Source: Vulcanimicrobiota bacterium
Lineage (GTDB): Bacteria > Vulcanimicrobiota > Xenobia > Xenobiales > JADMJV01
Direction: 5' to 3'
DNA length: 41,881 nucleotides
NCBI GenBank assembly: GCA_017307785.1
Contig: JAFKGI010000059.1
Location: forward strand, 1 to 41,881
The position numbers were made by a program, and so were the translations under genes. Positions 1-7,882 of this stretch are shown here, in pieces. The notes below the pieces were generated by a model. It made no database searches, was not told the DNA's origin, and saw only the letters and a program-made list of their open reading frames with translations. The first letter of the stretch is position 1. Each line of letters opens with the position of its first letter.

Positions 1-1
1 C

Positions 2-55
2 TACGAGATTACCGTCCGAGATTTTCAATCAGAACTCGAACAAATCGCCTCGTAA
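2..55 (+). CDS. C-terminal end of a gene entering from the left edge
   Basis: An open frame runs from the window edge to a TAA at 53-55 and encodes 17 residues ending in SELEQIAS. It is too short to identify. It is listed because the frame is open to the edge and the next gene (minus strand, ending at 145) would be convergent with it. Chance openness over 17 codons is quite possible. Confidence 0.35.
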   Translation, partial: YEITVRDFQSELEQIAS

Positions 56-70
56 CGTCCGCACGGTGAA

Positions 71-99
71 CTAGCAAGCCGAGGCCCCCCGTCGGCTAG
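71..99. other. Inverted repeat between convergent gene ends
   Basis: CTAG(71-74) and CCGA(79-82) pair with TCGG(92-95) and CTAG(96-99), giving a bulged 8-bp hairpin between the end of the partial gene on the left and the end of the membrane-protein gene at 145. There is no clear U-tract, so a terminator role is only suggested by position. Confidence 0.25.
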
Positions 100-144
100 A
101 TCCCCGTGTCTAAAAGTGGGGCCGCCGCCGCGGGGGGGTTGAGA

Positions 145-528
145 CTAGAATTCAGGAGGCGGGGGTGGCGCGGGCGCCTGCGGAGGCGTAAGCCCCTGAC
201 CTTCGGTGGCGACCTTGGGCATCGACCTTGCCAGCCAGAAGACGTCCAGTCCAGCCAGTCCCCAAACCACAAAGCTGGAAAGTCCCAGTCCGGCCAGCAC
301 CACCACTTGCTGCATATCGAAGGGGACGTCGCCGGTGGGACTCATCATCCCGTCCATCACCTTGCCGAGATTGGCCCCAAAGACGACCATGATGGCCACC
401 AGGATCGCCCCGAAAACACCGGCCCAGACCAGCCCACGCCAGGGACGTCCGAGCACGAAATGTCCGCTCCCCGGGAAGACCAAAAAGCTCAGAGCCACAG
501 AGGCCATCGTTTTGGACGTGCTTTTCAT
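145..528 (-). CDS. Small multi-pass membrane protein, unknown function
   Basis: 127 residues. After a short N-terminus there are about three hydrophobic segments (roughly residues 8-27, 30-52 and 73-98), the first with a Phe-Pro-Gly-Ser-Gly-His turn followed by GRPWRGL, which recalls small integral membrane proteins of the TM2/DUF6677 kind. The last 25 residues are a Pro/Ala-rich tail (APAPPPPPEF), probably cytoplasmic or a spacer. It is preceded by the minus-strand subtilase gene ending at 561, 32 bases away, so the two may be co-transcribed. No catalytic motif is visible and no function is proposed. Confidence 0.65.
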   Translation of the reverse strand: MKSTSKTMASVALSFLVFPGSGHFVLGRPWRGLVWAGVFGAILVAIMVVFGANLGKVMDGMMSPTGDVPFDMQQVVVLAGLGLSSFVVWGLAGLDVFWLARSMPKVATEGQGLTPPQAPAPPPPPEF

Positions 529-560
529 AGAGCGATCCTAGCACACATTCGGGTCGACGG

Positions 561-1421
561 CTAAGGGGAGATTTTCCGTCCCTGTTGGCTGGCCAGAGCC
601 GCGGCCACCACGGGAGCCGCGAAAGACGTACCGTGAACTTCCTGACCGGCCACCAAATAGCCGCCCGGAGCCAGCACGGTCACACCTTCGCCGTTGTAGC
701 TGGCCGGCTTGCCGCCTTCAAGAGCTCCCACCACCGTCGTCTCCGGAGTCACCAGGTCGCTGAGGGTAAAACCGGGGGCCCAGGCAGCCATCCGGCCGTC
801 GTTGCCCGCTGCCACCACCACCTCGTTGTCGGCCGCCTCGAACTGCCTGACCAGGCCGGCAAAATCCAGGCGGGCCTCCTGCAACCGGGGGTCATGGGTC
901 GTGCGACCGGCCAACTCCACCAGGCCGGCTTGAAAGTCCTCACCAAAGGCTTTGCGCAGCTGAGAAGTAGCCTGCTCGGCGCTCTCGGGATCCTGGGTCA
1001 TTCCCAGCACCGCCGCGACACACAGTGCGGGAGTGCTGCCCAGAGAAAAGTTCACGGCCACCTGGCGAGCCCCGGCTTCGCTGACGGCCAACAGTCGTTG
1101 GGTAGCGCCCTGCACCGCCGACAACCGGGTCTGCACCATCGATTCCGCCAGGTTCGTGCGAATCGCTTCGGGGGTCTCCGCTTCTCCCCAGGCCTGAACC
1201 AGACGGCCAATCTCGGCCTGGGCAGGGTCGTTCGGATCTTCAAACGGGAGCGCCACCAGCTTGCCGGCAAACCCCTGCTGGCGAGCAACCTGAGCCACCA
1301 GGTTGCCGTGTGCGCCGGGACCCTCGAAGCTATCGCAAAGAACGAGAGCGCCGGGCTGATCTTTGAGAGCCTGGCGTAAGCCGGGGAGGAGTCGCTGTCC
1401 GAAAGAATCCAGGGGGCGCAT
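561..1421 (-). CDS. Compact subtilisin-like (S8) serine protease, no signal peptide
   Basis: 286 residues. The subtilase triad can be placed: Asp30 in VLCDS, His38 in the H-G-x-x-V-A context, oxyanion Asn207 in VVVAAGNDG, and Ser266 in HGTSFAAP near the C-terminus. Only 8 residues separate Asp and His (about 30 in classical subtilisins). There is no signal peptide or propeptide, so the enzyme is probably cytoplasmic or used as a module rather than secreted. The region 60-120 is helical and rich in Glu/Ala and has no counterpart I recognise. It lies between a glycosyltransferase gene upstream and a small membrane protein downstream on the same strand. The family call is firm; the substrate is unknown. 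Confidence 0.85.
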   Translation of the reverse strand: MRPLDSFGQRLLPGLRQALKDQPGALVLCDSFEGPGAHGNLVAQVARQQGFAGKLVALPFEDPNDPAQAEIGRLVQAWGEAETPEAIRTNLAESMVQTRLSAVQGATQRLLAVSEAGARQVAVNFSLGSTPALCVAAVLGMTQDPESAEQATSQLRKAFGEDFQAGLVELAGRTTHDPRLQEARLDFAGLVRQFEAADNEVVVAAGNDGRMAAWAPGFTLSDLVTPETTVVGALEGGKPASYNGEGVTVLAPGGYLVAGQEVHGTSFAAPVVAAALASQQGRKISP

Positions 1422-1477
1422 GCTTCACTCATAGCAGGCCGAGATTGCAGCCGAATGAACGGAAGGTTGCCGCCCGG

Positions 1478-2881
1478 CTATTTCTTAGGCTTACTCAGGT
1501 AGACCTGAATGGCCCCACCGGTGATCTCGTGAAACGGACCGTTGACCAGCTCGACCGCCGACTCGACCGCAAAGTGCTCGTCCATCCAACGCCGACTGTA
1601 GCCTCCCGGGTCCACGATCAAATCTCCGGCAAAAATCCACCAGCAGCGCCGCGCCTTCAGGAGCGGAGCCACCAGTTCACTGGAGCGGAGGTCGACCGGA
1701 TTCAACTCCACCAGGCGATCCGAAGAGTAGTAATAGCGCAACGGGAAGGCCTGATGCGCGGGCAACACTACCACCAGGTCTCCCGGCTCCACCATGGGCA
1801 AAATCTGCTCGCTCAAGATTCGCCAGTTCTGCTTGGCCAGACTCGGCTCGTGATGACTCCGATAGAACATTCCCAGATTCAAGATCAGCCAGGCGCCCAG
1901 CAAGACCTGACCGACCCGCCGCGGCGCCTGCGCCAAGGCTCCAGCCAGAGCCAGCAAAAAAGGCAAAGCCAGCGACTGACAACTGTGGATGCTGTAGATC
2001 GAACTGCGTAGCACAGAGTAGAGGACAACCGGAAACCACTGGCCGAGAAACCCGCAAACCGCCAGTCCCTGCCCGCGCCGGTAGAAACCCACCAAACCGA
2101 CCACGGCCACGGTCAGCAGACAGTTTACCACCAGGGGCGGCTGCAGATACCAGGCACCCATCAGAGCCGGCGGCAAAGAGGTCAAAGACTCCAAGCTGAT
2201 CGGCAGATGACACAACCTCAGGCTGTTTCCCTGGCCGGACGGGCCATTCTGCTGAAGAACCCAGGGAATCAGCGGCAATGTGCCCAGAGCGGCCAGCACC
2301 AGAGCGGCCAGCGTCATTCGATTTCGATTGCGGACCAGGAAATAGCTACCGGCAGCCGCGGCAAACAGGGCAAAACGATAATCCACCGACCAACCCATCC
2401 AGGTCGCGAGCAGCAAGAGAAGAAAGGCGGCGCGGCTGTTGCGAGCCAATCCCAGCAGAGCCAGAGCATAAAGCATCTCTGCCAAAGAAACCCATGGATA
2501 CATGCGACACTCCTGGTCGAAGAGCAGCAGATACTGGGAAGTGGCTGCCAGGGCGGCCGAGATGCGAGCGGTTCTGCGATCGGTCAGGCGAAGAGCCAGG
2601 ACATAAAGCAAAGCGACGGCCGCGGAACCGGCCAGGGCTTGAGGCAACCGCAAAAACCACTCGCTGGACGGAAAAATCTTGAGCCAGGCGTGCAGACCCA
2701 GATAAAACAGCGGCGGATGGATGTCGCCCGAACGCGTAAAGGCCAGGATGTCGGCCACATCTTTCTGGGCCATCCAGTTGGAAAAGGCTTCGTCCAGCCA
2801 GAGTGAAGCCTCGCCCAACCAGAGCAAGCGAATCAAAAGACTCAGCAGAAAGACCGCGAGAATCTCCTGCCAGACCTTCAC
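1478..2881 (-). CDS. GT39/ArnT-like membrane glycosyltransferase
   Basis: 467 residues with roughly ten or more hydrophobic segments. The N-terminal loop after the first membrane helix carries WLDEAFS (Asp30-Glu31), the acidic pair that binds metal and sugar phosphate in GT-C enzymes of the PMT/ArnT/GT39 type, followed by DIHPPLFY (His55), also typical of that family. These enzymes move a sugar from a polyprenyl-phosphate donor to a protein or lipid on the outer face of the inner membrane; the acceptor here cannot be told. The C-terminal 120 residues are soluble. The gene starts 15 bases after the helicase stop (2897), so both probably share a transcript. Confidence 0.85.
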   Translation of the reverse strand: MKVWQEILAVFLLSLLIRLLWLGEASLWLDEAFSNWMAQKDVADILAFTRSGDIHPPLFYLGLHAWLKIFPSSEWFLRLPQALAGSAAVALLYVLALRLTDRRTARISAALAATSQYLLLFDQECRMYPWVSLAEMLYALALLGLARNSRAAFLLLLLATWMGWSVDYRFALFAAAAGSYFLVRNRNRMTLAALVLAALGTLPLIPWVLQQNGPSGQGNSLRLCHLPISLESLTSLPPALMGAWYLQPPLVVNCLLTVAVVGLVGFYRRGQGLAVCGFLGQWFPVVLYSVLRSSIYSIHSCQSLALPFLLALAGALAQAPRRVGQVLLGAWLILNLGMFYRSHHEPSLAKQNWRILSEQILPMVEPGDLVVVLPAHQAFPLRYYYSSDRLVELNPVDLRSSELVAPLLKARRCWWIFAGDLIVDPGGYSRRWMDEHFAVESAVELVNGPFHEITGGAIQVYLSKPKK

Positions 2882-2896
2882 GGCGGGGAGGTTCGT

Positions 2897-4168
2897 TTAG
2901 ACGATGCGGCGGGGGTTGTAGCCGCGGCGCGAGCGGGGCTGCAGCTTGAAGGTCTGGACGACCTTGCCGTTGCGCACCCGGGTGTTGGCCTTGACCTGCA
3001 GCCCTTGAGGAGGGGTTGCCGAAGTGCCGCGCACCAGGAAAGCATCGGAAGAACGTTCGCGACGACCGACGCGACCCAGCAACTGCTCGATCTCGGCCAC
3101 ACCGAAGTGATCGGCGTCGGTGATGACGACCAGGTCGGCCATGGGAACGTCGAGTCCCGAACCCACCAGATTGGTGGCCACCAGCACGGCCGGAGCGTTC
3201 TGACGGAACTGCCTCATCATGCTGACGCGATCTTCGCCGGCTCCGGCGGAAGCACGCGGGCCCTTGCTACGAAAGCGCTTGCGGTGTTCGGCCGTATCGG
3301 CCATCTCGCCGTGCAAAATCGAGACCGGCACATTGTAGCGGTCCTGCATATACTGGCCCATGATGGCCACCCGGCTGCGAGTACGGCTGATCACGTAGAT
3401 GCGACTACCGACAGCCAGATGCTTCTGAATCAGCTCGTCGGCGCGCTCCAGCTGGCGGAAAGGATTCTCGCCCCATTCCCCGCGCTGCTCGTGCACTTCG
3501 GTCTTGGGAGAATCGAAAGGCATCTGCGTCAGCAGAACCGGGTTCTCCATAGCGCCTTCGCGGCGCAGGAAACGTCCCACCGCCTCGGGAGTGGCCGTCA
3601 CAAACACTGTCGGCGTCTTGACGCCGTGCAGGTAGCGCAGATCTTCTTCTTCATCGAAGGCGTTGACGTCGTCCACCACCACCAGGCTGGCGTCGTTGAG
3701 CATCCAGCGGTAGCCCGAGTTTTGCAGCAGCAGGGCACTGCCGACCACGATCTGGACCTTGCCGTCGCGAATATCGTCAAACTGTTCCCGACGCGTGCGC
3801 GGCGGAATGCCGGCGTGCATCTGAGCCACTTCCAGGTCGGTGTCGCCCAGTCGCTCTTCCAGATAGTTGGCCTGCTGGCGAGCCAGGTCGCGGGTGGGCA
3901 CCAGGACCACCACAAAACCACCGGCACGCAGGACGTGATTGATGGTGGTGCGGAAAAACACTTCGGTCTTGCCGGAGCCGGTGGGAGCCTTCAGGAGGAT
4001 GCGCTTTTCACCGCTTTCCAAGCGGGCGCCCAACTCCTCGATTCCGCGATTCTGGTCGGCAGTCAGCTTGAACTTCTGCCCTGCCGGGACGAGTTCGCTT
4101 TCTTCAGCGACGCGCTGAACGTTTTCTTCGATGACTTTCCAAACTTTATTGGCTTGCAAACTGGGCAT
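2897..4168 (-). CDS. DEAD/DEAH-like ATP-dependent helicase with DDVN motif II
   Basis: 423 residues from the ATG at 4168, chosen because AAAGGA precedes it at good spacing; the frame stays open upstream but that part is low-complexity and not protein-like. Superfamily 2 motifs appear in order: Q-type motif around TADQN (37-41), Walker A APTGSGKT (Lys67), Ia VPTRDLA (90-96), motif II VVVDDVN (166-169), motif III TAT (191-193), then the C-terminal RecA domain with TNLVGSGLDVP and QLLGRVGRRE (motif VI with the arginine fingers). Motif II is D-D-V-N instead of D-E-x-D/H, so the catalytic Glu is replaced by Asp. Nucleic-acid unwinding or remodelling is inferred; whether DNA or RNA is not visible. 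Confidence 0.85.
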   Translation of the reverse strand: MPSLQANKVWKVIEENVQRVAEESELVPAGQKFKLTADQNRGIEELGARLESGEKRILLKAPTGSGKTEVFFRTTINHVLRAGGFVVVLVPTRDLARQQANYLEERLGDTDLEVAQMHAGIPPRTRREQFDDIRDGKVQIVVGSALLLQNSGYRWMLNDASLVVVDDVNAFDEEEDLRYLHGVKTPTVFVTATPEAVGRFLRREGAMENPVLLTQMPFDSPKTEVHEQRGEWGENPFRQLERADELIQKHLAVGSRIYVISRTRSRVAIMGQYMQDRYNVPVSILHGEMADTAEHRKRFRSKGPRASAGAGEDRVSMMRQFRQNAPAVLVATNLVGSGLDVPMADLVVITDADHFGVAEIEQLLGRVGRRERSSDAFLVRGTSATPPQGLQVKANTRVRNGKVVQTFKLQPRSRRGYNPRRIV

Positions 4169-4427
4169 GAAAGATCCTTTAGTGAGAATGCCGGCCACTA
4201 TATCACTAGCCTCTCGACTTTGTCGAGTGGGCAGAGGGAGAGGCGGTGGAGAGAGGGGGAGACATCGGCTCAGGCTTAAGAATCTCTCGCTATCGGACGA
4301 AGACGGAAGATATAGAAAGACCCTCTCACTCCCCAAAAACTCCCCCTCTCCCCCACCAAAAGGGGCCCGCGCAGCGGATGTCAAAGGGCCTCGCCGCCCG
4401 TGGAAACTTAGCTTTGGAGAACCAGCT
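4169..4427. repeat. Low-complexity intergenic region with inverted repeats
   Basis: 259 bases between divergent genes. It holds CTCGAC-TTT-GTCGAG (4213-4227), a 6-bp hairpin, and an 11-bp perfect inverted repeat: GAGAGGGGGAG at 4251-4261 against CTCCCCCTCTC at 4340-4350. The stretch 4231-4261 is almost all purine and 4318-4356 almost all pyrimidine. This composition is like the dispersed CCCTCTCC..GGGAGAGG intergenic repeats seen in many GC-rich genomes, so it may be a repeat element. Frames are open on both strands across it but read like low-complexity noise. The promoters of the helicase and of the small gene at 4428 should also lie here; I could not place them. Confidence 0.4.
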
Positions 4428-4676
4428 GTGGCCGTTCGTGCTGTAACAGAATCGATTCGGGTCATCCTGCTCACCAGCAGCTATCGTGTTGAGCGCTACA
4501 TCCACGTGGTCCCGGGCGGAAGACTGCTCGACGAAGTAAATAAGGAGCGGGAGTTCATCCCCGTCACCAGAGCATCGATCTATGCCCTGGACGGAGAGGC
4601 TCCCCTGGACACATTGGACTTTGTTGCCGTCAACAAAGCCCAGGTGGTCATGATCGCTCCCGCCGTCGCCAGTTAA
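4428..4676 (+). CDS. Small conserved protein, DUF6812-like
   Basis: 82 residues from the GTG at 4428, preceded by GGAG at 4415-4418. The frame is open further upstream, but that part is translated low-complexity DNA. The body reads YRVERYIHVVPGGRL, then LLDEVNKEREFIPVT, then DFVAVNKAQV. This recalls a family of short proteins (DUF6812, from memory) found beside signalling or motility genes in several phyla: an all-beta fold with no catalytic residues known to me. It is followed 46 bases later by the MBL-fold hydrolase gene. No function is proposed. Confidence 0.7.
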   Translation: MAVRAVTESIRVILLTSSYRVERYIHVVPGGRLLDEVNKEREFIPVTRASIYALDGEAPLDTLDFVAVNKAQVVMIAPAVAS

Positions 4677-4722
4677 AGCCGCCCGGTAAGGGGCTTCAGC
4701 TCCAAACACCAGGAGGAAACCG

Positions 4723-5400
4723 ATGATTGTTCGCTATTTAGGTCATTCCAGTTTCTGGATTAGCTCGGGGAAAGCGACTTCAGTAGTAATTGACCCGTAT
4801 GGAACCCACGTTCCCTACAACTTCCCGCCCTTGGAAGCCGACGTCGTGGTCATTTCCCACGAACATCGCGACCACAACGCGGACTACCGGGTCAACGGCA
4901 ATCCCATGCTGGTCAAACGGACCCACGATTTTCAGTGCGAGCAAGAGGTCATGGTGCAGCGCACCAAAGAGACCCTGACCTTTCACGGGCTGCCCACCTT
5001 TCATGACAACTTCAACGGTCGTCGCCGTGGCCCGAACACCGTCTGGCATTGGTACTGGGAAGGCATCCACTTCGCCCACCTGGGCGACCTGGGCCACCTG
5101 CTGACCGACCAGCAACTGAAAATCCTGGGCAAAGTCGACGTGCTCTTCTGTCCCGTGGGCGGCAAGATCACCCTCAACCCGACCGAAGCCTCGCTGGTGA
5201 TCTCCCAGCTCGAGCCTCGTCTGGTCTTCCCCATGCACTATTTGACGCCCCAAATCGAGAAAATGGAACTGGCCGAGTTCACCCTCAAGGACTTCGCGGC
5301 CAAAATGAGCAGCGTCGAAGACGCTTCGACCATGGCCATGGAAATTGAACTGGCGCGTCTCCCAACCCAAACTAAGGTAATGATGTTGAGACATGAATAA
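4723..5400 (+). CDS. Metallo-beta-lactamase-fold hydrolase (UlaG-like)
   Basis: 225 residues; ATG at 4723 with AGGAGG at 4711-4716. The metal-binding signature is HEHRDH (His46, His48, Asp50, His51), with further likely ligands in LGDLGH and PMHY. The short single-domain layout matches the UlaG/YtkL-type metal-dependent hydrolases, which open lactones or hydrolyse phosphoesters; the substrate cannot be read from sequence. The last 8 bases overlap the start of pyrG (ATG at 5393), so translation of the two is probably coupled. Confidence 0.85.
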   Translation: MIVRYLGHSSFWISSGKATSVVIDPYGTHVPYNFPPLEADVVVISHEHRDHNADYRVNGNPMLVKRTHDFQCEQEVMVQRTKETLTFHGLPTFHDNFNGRRRGPNTVWHWYWEGIHFAHLGDLGHLLTDQQLKILGKVDVLFCPVGGKITLNPTEASLVISQLEPRLVFPMHYLTPQIEKMELAEFTLKDFAAKMSSVEDASTMAMEIELARLPTQTKVMMLRHE

Positions 5401-7027
5401 AAAAACCCGCTATCTGTTCGTCACCGGGGGCGTCGTATCGTCTCTCGGCAAGGGCATCGTGGCCAGCTCGCTGGGCACACTGCTCAAGGCACGTGGCCTC
5501 AAGGTGACCATCCAGAAGCTTGACCCCTATATCAATGTAGACGCCGGAACCATGAACCCGTATCAGCACGGCGAGGTCTTCGTAACCGTCGACGGCGCCG
5601 AAACCGACCTGGACCTCGGCCACTACGAGCGCTACATCGACGAAAACCTCAAGGCCAAAAACAACCTGACCACCGGCAAAATCTATAGCCAGGTCATCGA
5701 ACGCGAACGCCGCGGCGACTACCTGGGAGACACCGTGCGCGTCATCCCCCACATCACCGACCAGATCAAAGAATTCGTCCACCAGGTGGCCGAAGACAGT
5801 GAAGCCGACGTAGCCATCGTCGAAGTCGGCGGCACCGTCGGCGATATCGAAAGCCTGCCCTTCCTGGAAGCCATTCGTCAGTTCAAGAACGACGTGGGCC
5901 ACGAGCGAGTCATGTATCTGCACGTCACCTTGCTGCCCCACCTGGGGGCCGCCGGCGAACTTAAAACCAAGCCGACTCAGCACTCGGTCAAAGAACTGCG
6001 GGCCATCGGTATCGCACCCGACGTGCTGGTTTGCCGCACCGAAAAGCCACCCGCTCAGGACCACATCCGCAAGATTGCCCTGTATGGCGACGTGCCCACC
6101 AAGGCCGTATTCGCCTGCCCTGATGTGGCCAGCATCTACGACGTTCCCCTGATGCTGGAACAGGACGGCCTGGGCGACTTTACCGTGCAGCGCCTGGGCC
6201 TGGAGTGCAAAGCGCCCGACCTGGAAATGTGGAAAACCATGGTGCGCCGCATGAAGACGGCCACCGACAAAGTTCGCATCTGCCTGGTGGGCAAGTACGT
6301 GGAAATCAAAGACGCCTACATGTCCATTGCCGAGTCCTTGCAGCACGCCGGCATCGCCTGTGGCTGCCAGGTCCACATCGACCGCCTGGACGCCGGCGAA
6401 CTGCTCTCCGGTGCCGGCATGGATACCCTGCGCAGCGCTCACGGCATTCTGGTGCCCGGCGGCTTCGGAGCCCGTGGCGTGGAAGGCAAAATCCGCGCCA
6501 TCGAGCATGCCCGCACCGAAAAGGTCCCTTACTTTGGAATCTGCTACGGAATGCAGTGGGCGGTCGTCGAGTTCGCCCGCAACGTCTGCGGCCTCAAAGA
6601 CGCCAACAGCACCGAAGTCGCCCCCGAGACGACCAATCCGGTGGTGTGGGCCATGGAAGACCAGAAGAACATCGAAAAGATGGGCGGCAGTATGCGCCTG
6701 GGCGAATACGACTGCAAGTTCACCCCCGGCACGGCCGCTCAGAAAGTCTACGACGCCGACACCGTGCGCGAACGCCATCGCCACCGCTACGAGTTCAACA
6801 ACGAGTACCGCCAGCAACTGACCGAGAAAGGCCTGGTTATCTCCGGCCTGAACCCGGAACGCGACCTGGTCGAGATCGTCGAACTCAAGGACCATCCCTG
6901 GTTCGTCGCCTGCCAGTTCCACCCGGAATTCGGTAGCCGGCCCTACCGCGCCCACCCCCTCTTCCGCGGCTTCGTGGAAGCCGCCCTTAAACGCGCCACA
7001 GCGGGACGTACTCCCGCCACGGTCTAG
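5393..7027 (+). CDS. pyrG: CTP synthase
   Basis: 544 residues, normal length. It makes CTP from UTP, ATP and glutamine, the last step of de novo pyrimidine nucleotide synthesis, in the cytoplasm. The N-terminal synthetase domain opens with TGGVVSSLGKG (P-loop, Lys20) and carries the DPYINVDAGTM and HGEVFV signatures. The C-terminal class I glutamine amidotransferase domain has the nucleophile Cys384 in GICYGMQ and the His510/Glu512 pair in CQFHPEF. All expected catalytic residues are present. The start overlaps the upstream hydrolase gene by 8 bases. Confidence 0.98.
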   Translation: MNKKTRYLFVTGGVVSSLGKGIVASSLGTLLKARGLKVTIQKLDPYINVDAGTMNPYQHGEVFVTVDGAETDLDLGHYERYIDENLKAKNNLTTGKIYSQVIERERRGDYLGDTVRVIPHITDQIKEFVHQVAEDSEADVAIVEVGGTVGDIESLPFLEAIRQFKNDVGHERVMYLHVTLLPHLGAAGELKTKPTQHSVKELRAIGIAPDVLVCRTEKPPAQDHIRKIALYGDVPTKAVFACPDVASIYDVPLMLEQDGLGDFTVQRLGLECKAPDLEMWKTMVRRMKTATDKVRICLVGKYVEIKDAYMSIAESLQHAGIACGCQVHIDRLDAGELLSGAGMDTLRSAHGILVPGGFGARGVEGKIRAIEHARTEKVPYFGICYGMQWAVVEFARNVCGLKDANSTEVAPETTNPVVWAMEDQKNIEKMGGSMRLGEYDCKFTPGTAAQKVYDADTVRERHRHRYEFNNEYRQQLTEKGLVISGLNPERDLVEIVELKDHPWFVACQFHPEFGSRPYRAHPLFRGFVEAALKRATAGRTPATV

Positions 7028-7039
7028 CGATTATTACAG

Positions 7040-7068
7040 TTGACAAACCGGTACGGCTTCAGTAGAAT
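7040..7068 (+). promoter_or_regulatory. Near-consensus sigma70-type promoter for yceD-rpmF-fab cluster
   Basis: -35 TTGACA (7040-7045, perfect consensus), 17-base spacer, -10 TAGAAT (7063-7068, 5 of 6). Predicted start is near 7075, giving a 5' leader of about 38 bases before the ATG at 7113. CCGGTA occurs twice, once in the spacer and once just after the -10, which could be an operator, but that is a guess. Confidence 0.8.
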
Positions 7069-7112
7069 CCGCCGGTATCTCTGTTCGATGGAATGGAGAG
7101 CAGGTAAAGCAA

Positions 7113-7661
7113 ATGCATGTTGGTATCGGCGATATTCGCAAAAGCAAAGGGTTGGCCAAGTCCTTCGACTGGAACGATCCTTATAAGCTCGAGGGAATTG
7201 ACATCGAGGGCCCACTCAAGCTGGACCTGAAGGTCACCAACGCGGGCAGCCGCGTGATGGTGACGGGACCGCTCAAAGCCGCGGTGCGCCTACCTTGCAC
7301 CCGCTGTTCTGAAGACGTCGTGTTCCCGCTGGAACTGGAACTGGAAGAAGAATATCTTCCGGTCCACAGCGAGGAGGCGATGACCCGGGCCAAAGATTTG
7401 CTGGATGGCACGTTCACCTTTGAGAACGACAAAGTAGTGCTCGACGAGCTACTACGCCAGGAAATCGAAGCCGCGTTCCCGATTCAGGCCCTGTGCACGG
7501 ATGATTGCCGTGGACTTTGCGAAAAGTGTGGCGCCAATCTCAATCGCGAGACTTGCCAGTGCATCCCGGAAGAGTCCGACTCTCGCTGGGCAGCCCTGAA
7601 AGATTTGACGGCCGGGACTTCGGTCCCCAAGTCAGCCAAGACCAAGAAACCGAAGAAATAG
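7113..7661 (+). CDS. yceD: DUF177/YceD-family protein
   Basis: 182 residues. DUF177 proteins sit next to rpmF in most bacteria and are linked to 23S rRNA accumulation and processing. Visible here: paired cysteines C62-x2-C65 in PCTRC, the acidic middle, and the C-terminal cluster Cys128, Cys132, Cys136, Cys139, Cys148 and Cys150 (ALCTDDCRGLCEKCG), then the DSRWAALKDL motif typical of the family end. The Lys-rich tail is short. It is the first gene of the cluster behind the promoter at 7040-7068 and is followed 13 bases later by rpmF, the usual order. Confidence 0.92.
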   Translation: MHVGIGDIRKSKGLAKSFDWNDPYKLEGIDIEGPLKLDLKVTNAGSRVMVTGPLKAAVRLPCTRCSEDVVFPLELELEEEYLPVHSEEAMTRAKDLLDGTFTFENDKVVLDELLRQEIEAAFPIQALCTDDCRGLCEKCGANLNRETCQCIPEESDSRWAALKDLTAGTSVPKSAKTKKPKK

Positions 7662-7674
7662 GAGGCTCACCACC

Positions 7675-7878
7675 GTGGCCAATCCAAAATGGAAGTTATC
7701 CCGCATGCGGACCCGCCGCCGGCGCTCACACGACGCTCTGACGGCCCCCAACGTGGTGAATTGCCCCAGCTGCAAAGCGCCCACGCTACCTCACCGGCTG
7801 TGTCTGTCCTGCGGCACCTACAACGGCCGTCAGGTCATTCAGCTGAAGCAGGACGAAGCGGGCGACCCTTCTCAATAG
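7675..7878 (+). CDS. rpmF: 50S ribosomal protein L32
   Basis: 67 residues; GTG start at 7675 with AGGAGG directly after the yceD stop. The N-terminus MANPKWKLSRMRTRRRRSH is the conserved L32 RNA-binding segment, and two Cys pairs (Cys30/Cys33 and Cys43/Cys46) form the zinc-binding version of L32, the form normally used when zinc is sufficient. Ends in an acidic-polar tail. It is 4 bases from fabH; the plsX gene that often stands between them is absent. Confidence 0.97.
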   Translation: MANPKWKLSRMRTRRRRSHDALTAPNVVNCPSCKAPTLPHRLCLSCGTYNGRQVIQLKQDEAGDPSQ

Positions 7879-7882
7879 CTCC

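Noticed and set aside
4169..4474. N-terminal extension of the helicase
   Set aside because: Ser/Pro/Arg-rich translation of the low-complexity intergenic region; the ATG at 4168 has a good Shine-Dalgarno and family-like start.
5372..6955. 527-codon open frame antisense to pyrG
   Set aside because: pyrG is complete and conserved on the other strand; the antisense text is low-information.
7048..7078. CCGGTA direct repeats near the yceD promoter as a FapR-type operator
   Set aside because: No match to the known FapR palindrome; two 6-base copies are too little.
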